Assembly (NCBI RefSeq): GCF_005889725.1
Contig: NZ_VCKX01000001.1
Coordinates: forward strand, 62,001 to 126,000
Source of the DNA: Nonomuraea zeae
GTDB lineage: Bacteria; Actinomycetota; Actinomycetes; Streptosporangiales; Streptosporangiaceae
DNA: 64,000 bases
Direction: 5' to 3'
The notes beneath the pieces are model-generated. The model did not search any database and was not told where the DNA came from. It saw only the letters and a list, made by a program, of their open reading frames with translations. Numbering within the stretch: position 1 is the stretch's first letter; the number at the start of each line of letters is the position of its first letter. This document shows positions 58,591 through 64,000 of this stretch, piece by piece. The translations under genes were made by a program, and so were the position numbers.

Positions 58591-59214
58591 TTACCGCGTC
58601 GGCGAGGTGGCCTGCTGCCAGGATTGCAGGAATCGCCACATGGCGGTCGCGCCGGGATCCTGCAAACCGATGCTGCGTTCCTGCAGCCACGCCGCGCGCC
58701 CGCGCCGGGACTGGAGCGCGCGGGTGTCGACGACGGCCTTCTCCGCGACCGCGGTGGCCGCGTCCAGGCCGGCGGCGCCGTTCGTGGCGGCGCTCAGAGC
58801 GTCGGCGGCGGGCAGGATTACATCGACGATCGTCTTGTCCCCGAGCTGGGTCTTGCCGCGCTGGGCGATGTTGTCCCCGGCTGCGCGGACGAACCGGGCG
58901 GCGGCCGATACGTCGACGTCCTCGACGTCCACCCACGTCTTCGATCCGGCGAGCAGGCCCCCCGCGACGAGGGCGGCGAGCGTCGAGGGGTTGGCGTTGG
59001 CGAACGCCTTCGCGCACGCGCGGGCGATCTCCGGCGGCGTGACGTCCTCGGGCAGCGTGTCGAGCACCTCGATGACCGCGGCGGCTCCCAGCGAGACGGT
59101 GATGCCGAGGTCACCGTCACCCAGTGCCTGGTCGAGATCACGCAGCTCGTCGGCCACCTCGATGAGCTGCGAAAGGCTGCGCTTGATCGTTTCGATCAGC
59201 TCTGGCGAGCGCAT
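58591..59214 (-). CDS. dhaL: Dihydroxyacetone kinase subunit L (nucleotide-binding)
   Basis: 207 aa, start with GGAGG eight bases upstream and only 3 bp after dhaK. The ADP/Mg-binding motif LDQALGDGDLGITVSLGA is near residue 27, followed by the helical-barrel lid. It should bind the nucleotide (ATP in ATP-type kinases) and transfer phosphate to the substrate held by DhaK. In actinomycetes such split kinases also act on erythrulose. Last gene of the transport operon. Confidence 0.92.
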   Translation of the reverse strand: MRSPELIETIKRSLSQLIEVADELRDLDQALGDGDLGITVSLGAAAVIEVLDTLPEDVTPPEIARACAKAFANANPSTLAALVAGGLLAGSKTWVDVEDVDVSAAARFVRAAGDNIAQRGKTQLGDKTIVDVILPAADALSAATNGAAGLDAATAVAEKAVVDTRALQSRRGRAAWLQERSIGLQDPGATAMWRFLQSWQQATSPTR

Positions 59215-59217
59215 GGT

Positions 59218-60219
59218 TCAGACCTCCAGGAAGAACGGCGAGGACGCCGGCGCGTTGAGCAGCTCGAGGCGGGCGTCGTCGAGCTTGAGCAGGGAAATCG
59301 AGGCTCCGGCCATCTCCAGGCTGGTCGCGTATTCGCCCACGTACTTCTTCTCGATCGACAGACCGTGCTCCGACAGCACCTGGTGCGCCCGGCGGTACAT
59401 GACGTAGAGCTCTTCCAGGGGCGTGGCGCCGAGGCCGTTGACCAGTACGGCCACGCGATCGCCCGGGACCAGCTCCAGGTCCTTGACGAGCGCGTCGATG
59501 ATCCGGTCGGTGATCGCGTCCGCCGTTTCGAGCGGACCCCGGTGGATGCCGGGCTCGCCGTGGATGCCGATGCCGACCTCCATCTCGCCTTCCGCCAGGG
59601 AGAAGCTCGGCTCTCCGGTGGTGGGCAGGACGGTCGGTGACAGGCCGATGCCCATGGTGGCAGTGTGCTCGACGACGTCCTCCGCGACCGCCGCGACCTG
59701 CTCAAGGCTGTCGCCCCGCTCGGCCGCGGCGCCGGCGGCCTTGTAGGCGAACATGATGCCGGCCACGCCGCGGCGCTCGTGCTTACGCTCCTTCGGCTGG
59801 CTGGCGACGTCGTCGCGGCCCAGCACCGTACGGGTCTCGATGTCGTCGAGCTCGGCCAGATCGGCGGCGAGGTCGAAGTTGAAGACGTCGCCACCGTAGT
59901 TGCCGTACAGATACAGCACGCCGGCTCCGCCGTTGACCGCCTTCGTGGCTTCGAAGCACTGCTGGGAGCTGGGCGAGCTGAAGACGTTCCCGATCGCCAC
60001 ACCCGAGCAGAGCCCCTTCCCGACATAGCCCTTGAACAGGGGCAGGTGACCCGAGCCGCCGCCCGTGACGATGCCCACCTTGCCGGTGACCGGCGCGTCG
60101 GCCCGGACCAGGATCCGCCGGTCGTCGCCGGGGATCTTCACCTGGTCGGGATGAGCCAGGACGATGCCCTCGATCATCTCGTCGACGAAATCACCGGGCT
60201 TGTTTATGATCTTCTTCAC
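59218..60219 (-). CDS. dhaK: Dihydroxyacetone kinase subunit K (substrate-binding)
   Basis: 333 aa, GTG start with AGGA seven bases upstream. Family motifs: TGGGSGHLPLFKGYVG (about residue 52) and GIHGEPGIH (about residue 218), whose His forms the hemiaminal with the keto substrate. With DhaL it phosphorylates dihydroxyacetone or a related ketose such as erythrulose. Placement after a ribose-type ABC importer favours a tetrulose or other sugar over glycerol metabolism. No PTS DhaM is present, so ATP is the probable phosphate donor. Confidence 0.92.
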   Translation of the reverse strand: MKKIINKPGDFVDEMIEGIVLAHPDQVKIPGDDRRILVRADAPVTGKVGIVTGGGSGHLPLFKGYVGKGLCSGVAIGNVFSSPSSQQCFEATKAVNGGAGVLYLYGNYGGDVFNFDLAADLAELDDIETRTVLGRDDVASQPKERKHERRGVAGIMFAYKAAGAAAERGDSLEQVAAVAEDVVEHTATMGIGLSPTVLPTTGEPSFSLAEGEMEVGIGIHGEPGIHRGPLETADAITDRIIDALVKDLELVPGDRVAVLVNGLGATPLEELYVMYRRAHQVLSEHGLSIEKKYVGEYATSLEMAGASISLLKLDDARLELLNAPASSPFFLEV

Positions 60220-60256
60220 CGTTTTTCCTTTCCAGGTGAATAGGAGAATGCCGACG

Positions 60257-61336
60257 TCACGAGCTTGCGCGCCGGGCCGGTCGCCAGCGCACGGGCTTGG
60301 TCCACCGTCTGCGCACCTCGTCGTAGGTCATGACGGCGAGGAGGATGAGACCCTGCGCGATCGCGTACTCGTAGGCGGACAGCCGCATCGCCGTGAATCC
60401 GCTCGAAACGATCTGCAGCGTCAGAGTGGCCAGCACCACGCCGAAGACGGAGGCGAAGCCGCCCTTGGGATTGGTCCCGCCGAGCACGGCGATCACGATG
60501 ACGAGCAGCACGTACGACGAGCCGTAGTCGGCGGATGCCGTCGGATTGCGGGCGATGAACAAGATGCCGGCGATGCCACCGAGCAAGCCGGTGAGCACGT
60601 AGGTGCTGAGCAGGATCCGGCGGTTGGCGATGCCCGAGTAGCGGGCGGCGGTCGGGTTGGCGCCCAGCAGCTGAATCCGCAGGCCGAGAGGCGTGCGAGA
60701 GATGAGCACGCCGAACGCGATCGCGACGACCGCGAAGAGGCCGAACAGGATCGGGATGCCGCCGACGGTCGACAGCCCGAGATTGGTCAGGGCCGACGGT
60801 GATCCGGACAGCGTCTTGCCTCCGGTCCAGGCGACCGCGATGCCGTTGTAGATCTGCATCGTGCCGAGCGTGGCCAGGATCGGGGTGATGCCGAGACCCG
60901 AGACGAGCAGGCCGTTGACCAGGCCGCCGGCCAGCCCGACGGCGAGGCCGGCGAGCACGATGAGCGGCGCCATCTGCTCGGCCTGGCCCGGATCTCCCGC
61001 GGCCAGCGTCGTGAACAGCGTCGACATGGTGATCGCCGACAGGTTCGCGATCGACACGAGCGACAGGTCGATGCCGCCGGTGAGCATCGCCAGCATCATC
61101 GCCAGCGAGATCACGCCGATCTCCGGTGCGGCGAGCGCGATGTTCTGCAGGTTCGTCGTGCTCAGGAACACGGCCGGGTTGAGCACCGAGAACAGCGCGA
61201 AGGCGATGATCAGCAGGATGAGCATGCGCCGCGCCCCGCCCTGCGGCGAGATCCGGTCGAGCAGGCGGACCCAGCCGGTGTCCAAGGTGGAGTTGAGTTT
61301 GCCCAGCGGGCCTTGCTCCAGCCGGGTGGTCTTCAT
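60257..61336 (-). CDS. Ribose-type sugar ABC transporter permease 1
   Basis: 359 aa with 8-10 hydrophobic spans and the RbsC pattern: ISLAMMLAMLTGGIDLSLVS (about residue 75) and NPKGGFASVFGV near the end (the coupling region AVVLGGxxxxGG appears as AVLGGTNPKGG). It would form the membrane channel with the permease at 61333-62382. Overlaps that gene by 4 bp, downstream in the minus-strand operon. Confidence 0.92.
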   Translation of the reverse strand: MKTTRLEQGPLGKLNSTLDTGWVRLLDRISPQGGARRMLILLIIAFALFSVLNPAVFLSTTNLQNIALAAPEIGVISLAMMLAMLTGGIDLSLVSIANLSAITMSTLFTTLAAGDPGQAEQMAPLIVLAGLAVGLAGGLVNGLLVSGLGITPILATLGTMQIYNGIAVAWTGGKTLSGSPSALTNLGLSTVGGIPILFGLFAVVAIAFGVLISRTPLGLRIQLLGANPTAARYSGIANRRILLSTYVLTGLLGGIAGILFIARNPTASADYGSSYVLLVIVIAVLGGTNPKGGFASVFGVVLATLTLQIVSSGFTAMRLSAYEYAIAQGLILLAVMTYDEVRRRWTKPVRWRPARRASS

Positions 61337-62382
61337 GCCGTCACCTCTTGCCCGCTGTTGATCCTGATCCGGCCCCGGGCTCTCCAGGTGCCTCTGGCGG
61401 CGGCGAGCGCCTGCACCCCGACGCCGACGACCAGCAGGACGCCGACCGCGGTCCGCTGCCAGGCGCTGGGCACGCCGGCGAGGGTCAGGCTGTTGTTGAT
61501 CACCTGGATCAGCAGCACGCCGAGGACCGTCCCGAGCACCGAGCCGCGGCCTCCGAAGATCGACGCGCCGCCGAGGACCACGGCCGCGATGATGTCGAGC
61601 TCGGTGCCGACGAGCTCATGGGGGTTCGCGCTGCGGCCCATGATCATGTAGATCATGCCGCCGGCCGCGGCCATCATGCCGACGATCACGTAGACCACGA
61701 GCTGGGTGCGGTTCACCCGGATGCCGGAGCGGCGTGCCGCGTCGAGGTCTCCGCCGATCGCGTAGATGCTCCGGCCGAACATGGTGCGCCGGAGCACCAA
61801 GCTGAGCGCGAGCGCCAGCGCCACGGCGGGGATCACCAGGAGGTGCAGGTACGCGCGTCCACCCGAGGTGGTGACTTCGATGAGGTTCGTCGTCGAGATC
61901 GCCGCCATCGGATCGGGCAGGTTGGCGATGTAACGCGAGCCGATGTAGGCGAGCAGGATGCCGTTGAAGATGCCCTGGGTGCCCAGGGTGACGATCAGCG
62001 TGGGCAGCCGGAACCTGGCGATCAGGAAGCCGTTGACCGACCCCAGCACCGCCCCGATGATCAGCGCGGTCACGAACGCCCCGGCGAGCCCGAGACCGAA
62101 CGTGTCGCCGTCGAACACGGTCACCGTTGTATAGGCCGCGAAGACCGCGATCGCCGCGAACGACACGTCGATGCCACCCGAGATGATCACCATGAGCACG
62201 CCGAGTGCCAGGATCAGCGGCACGATCGAGCTGCGCAGGATGCCGAAGGCGGTCGGGAGCGAGAGGAACGCGGGATTCGCGATCGACATGCCCACGACCA
62301 GCACCACCAGGACGATCGCGAGGATGCCCTCGTTGTTGGATCCCCGCAGCCGGCGCAGGCTCAGGCCCCGGGAGCCGCTCAT
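61333..62382 (-). CDS. Ribose-type sugar ABC transporter permease 2
   Basis: 349 aa from the ATG at 62382 in an ATGA overlap with the ATPase; a frame that extends upstream covers the ATPase and is not used. Spans plus RbsC motifs: VLMVIISGGIDVSFAAIAVF (about residue 50) and AAVVLGGASIFGGRGS (coupling helix). Two different permeases and one ATPase are common in pentose and autoinducer-2-type importers. Confidence 0.92.
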   Translation of the reverse strand: MSGSRGLSLRRLRGSNNEGILAIVLVVLVVGMSIANPAFLSLPTAFGILRSSIVPLILALGVLMVIISGGIDVSFAAIAVFAAYTTVTVFDGDTFGLGLAGAFVTALIIGAVLGSVNGFLIARFRLPTLIVTLGTQGIFNGILLAYIGSRYIANLPDPMAAISTTNLIEVTTSGGRAYLHLLVIPAVALALALSLVLRRTMFGRSIYAIGGDLDAARRSGIRVNRTQLVVYVIVGMMAAAGGMIYMIMGRSANPHELVGTELDIIAAVVLGGASIFGGRGSVLGTVLGVLLIQVINNSLTLAGVPSAWQRTAVGVLLVVGVGVQALAAARGTWRARGRIRINSGQEVTA

Positions 62383-63881
62383 GCGGCCACCTTCTCCCGG
62401 ATCGCCTCTACGGTGACCTCTCCTTCCTGGAGGACCTCGACGATGCGCCCGTGGCGCACGACGAGGACGCGGTGGCAGCACGCCACGAGCTCCGGAGCGT
62501 CGTCGGAGATGATCAAGATGCCCCTTCCTTCGGCGGCCTCGGACCGGAGGATGCCGAGGATCTCCGCCTTGGACCCGACGTCCACCCCGACGGTGGGGCC
62601 GTTGAGTATGAGGACACGGGGACGGCGCGCCAGCCATTTGGCGAGCACCACACGCTGCGCGTTGCCGCCGGACAGCGACCGCACCGGAGCGCGGGTGTCC
62701 GGCGCCTTGACGCGTAGCCGCTCGAAGAGGCCGTCGATCGTCTTGCGCACGGCGCGCCGATCGAGCAGCCGGCCCCGGTTCCTGTGCTGGTCCGGCGAGC
62801 CGGCGATGATGTTGTCGGAGATCGACTTGTCCAGGAACAGCCCTTCGGTGAGCCGGTCCTCGGGCACGTAGCCGATCCCCGCGCCGATCGCATCGCGAAT
62901 CGATCGCAACCGGACCGGCCTGCCCTCGACCTTGACGGTGCCGGTGTCGTGCGGCAGGGCGCCGAAGAGCGACTCGGCGATCTCCGTACGCCCGGACCCG
63001 AGCAGCCCGGTGACGCCGAGGATCTCCCCGCGCCGCAGGGAGAAGGAGACGTCCTGGTACGCGCCGCGCAGCCCGAGCCGCTCGACTTCGAGCACGACGC
63101 CGGCATCCGGCCCCAGAGCCGTCACCTGCCGGGACTCGTCGAGTTCCCGGCCTGTCATGTGCCGGGCGATGGCCCTCGGGTCGAGGTCGTGCGCAGCGCC
63201 GGTGATGACGTGCTCGCCGGAGCGGAGCACGGTGACCCGCTGCGAGATCCGCAGGACTTCGTCCAGCTTGTGCGAGACGAAGATGAGGGCGACACCGCGG
63301 GAGCGCAGCCGCTCGACGACGGCGAAGAGCCGGTTCACCTCGGTGTGGGTGAGCGCCGTCGTAGGCTCGTCCATGATCAGCACGCGGGCGTCGTTGACGA
63401 GCGCGCGGCAGATCGCGGTCAGCTGCTTGTCGGCGACGGACAGCTGCTCGACGTCGGCGTCCAGATCGATGTCGAAACCGAGGTCGTCGACGATCGCCCG
63501 CGCGGCGGCCTGGGCGGCGCGCCCGCTGTAGAGGTGCCGCCGATCGGCGACGGCCGAGGTGAGCACGATGTTCTCGGCGACAGTGAGGTTCGGGAACAGC
63601 GAGAAGTCCTGATAGATCACCTGGATTCCGCGTTTGATAGCGTCCGTCGGATCCATCGACCGATAGCCGGTCCCGTCGATGACGATCTCGCCGGAGTCAG
63701 GCCGCTCCACTCCGGATATGATCTTGATGAGGGTTGACTTGCCGCTGCCGTTCTCGCCGGCCAGGCAGAGCACTTCGCCGGGCAGCACGTCGAGCGAGAC
63801 ACCGTTGAGTGCGGTGACACCGCCGTAGGTCTTGACGATGTCGCGCACCGCGAGGACGGGCGGGGGACTTGCAGGAGGCAT
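62379..63881 (-). CDS. Ribose-type sugar ABC transporter ATPase (RbsA-like, two NBDs)
   Basis: 500 aa from the ATG at 63881. First NBD: Walker A GENGSGKST (about residue 40), signature LSVADKQLTAI, Walker B VLIMDEPTTAL. Second NBD: a degenerate Walker A, GLLGSGRTE, signature LSGGNAQR, and Walker B VLILNGPTVGVD, in which the usual Asp-Glu is Asn-Gly, so this half may not hydrolyse ATP well. It powers uptake through the two permeases downstream. Confidence 0.93.
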   Translation of the reverse strand: MPPASPPPVLAVRDIVKTYGGVTALNGVSLDVLPGEVLCLAGENGSGKSTLIKIISGVERPDSGEIVIDGTGYRSMDPTDAIKRGIQVIYQDFSLFPNLTVAENIVLTSAVADRRHLYSGRAAQAAARAIVDDLGFDIDLDADVEQLSVADKQLTAICRALVNDARVLIMDEPTTALTHTEVNRLFAVVERLRSRGVALIFVSHKLDEVLRISQRVTVLRSGEHVITGAAHDLDPRAIARHMTGRELDESRQVTALGPDAGVVLEVERLGLRGAYQDVSFSLRRGEILGVTGLLGSGRTEIAESLFGALPHDTGTVKVEGRPVRLRSIRDAIGAGIGYVPEDRLTEGLFLDKSISDNIIAGSPDQHRNRGRLLDRRAVRKTIDGLFERLRVKAPDTRAPVRSLSGGNAQRVVLAKWLARRPRVLILNGPTVGVDVGSKAEILGILRSEAAEGRGILIISDDAPELVACCHRVLVVRHGRIVEVLQEGEVTVEAIREKVAA

Positions 63882-63936
63882 GGTGAGCGCCTTTCCACTG
63901 AGGTCCGGCGGGCACCCCCCGGACCCCCTTCTGTGA

Positions 63937-64000
63937 TCAGAAGTCGTACTTCTTGGCGGCTTCGGCGTCCGCCTCGATCGAGGCGTCACCGAGGAAGACG
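63937..64000 (-). CDS. Sugar ABC transporter substrate-binding protein, C-terminal end only
   Basis: The last ~20 codons are visible, coding VFLGDASIEADAEAAKKYDF and a stop at 63937-63939; the rest is beyond the right edge. Position before the ATPase in the operon and the ending typical of RbsB-type proteins support the call. Confidence 0.6.
   Translation of the reverse strand, partial: VFLGDASIEADAEAAKKYDF

Overview
The window is very GC-rich DNA with strong G/C third-position bias, GTG/ATG starts, and many ATGA or TGATG stop-start overlaps. This fits a filamentous actinomycete; a Streptosporangiales-type organism (for example a Nonomuraea relative) is my guess and cannot be proved from the sequence. 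Most of the window is specialised metabolism, with ordinary metabolic and regulatory genes after about 46.7 kb.

Block 1 (2-15580, + strand) is one tightly coupled operon of twelve genes, cut by the left window edge. It encodes a ThDP-dependent enzyme, a transaldolase/F6P-aldolase, two glycosyltransferases, a HAD phosphatase/phosphoglucomutase-like protein, a class II aldolase fused to a decayed SDR domain, a DUF4915 propeller fused to a decayed ThDP enzyme, an aldo/keto reductase, a GH13 enzyme, an alditol oxidase-like flavoprotein and both ATP-sulfurylase subunits (CysD, CysN). It looks like a dedicated pathway that builds and transfers an unusual, perhaps sulfated, sugar or polyol. A class C beta-lactamase-like lipoprotein (15605-16621, minus) separates it from block 2.

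Block 2 (17122-40202, + strand) is a hybrid NRPS/PKS assembly line behind an AT-rich promoter region. In order it holds a type II thioesterase fused to a decayed PPTase; NRPS A-PCP-C-A-PCP; PKS KS-AT-KR-DH-ACP; MbtH; NRPS C-A(Ser)-PCP; NRPS C-A-PCP; NRPS C-A(Ser)-PCP-TE whose nucleophile is Cys; and an MFS exporter. A facing minus-strand operon (46314-40171) supplies a free-standing carrier protein, an NRPS with a fossil KS-AT N-terminus followed by C-A(Gly)-PCP, a second type II thioesterase (also Cys in the nucleophile position) and a luciferase-like monooxygenase. By-eye Stachelhaus readings give Ser, Ser and Gly with good confidence; the other three adenylation domains are uncertain. No epimerisation domain, cluster regulator or intact PPTase is visible.

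Block 3 (46768-57813) is a set of small transcription units: SDR/TetR with paired palindromic operators, a PNPOx-like protein, LysR with a four-gene amino-acid-type catabolic operon, a quinone oxidoreductase/MarR pair with three operator copies, an acyltransferase and a VOC protein. Three gene relics lie here (FAD monooxygenase, LuxR-type regulator, M50 protease), so this is a decaying boundary zone.

Block 4 (57838-64000, minus) carries a hypothetical protein and a ribose-type ABC uptake operon (binding protein cut by the window edge, ATPase, two permeases) followed by DhaK/DhaL-type kinase subunits, probably for uptake and phosphorylation of a ketose or tetrulose.
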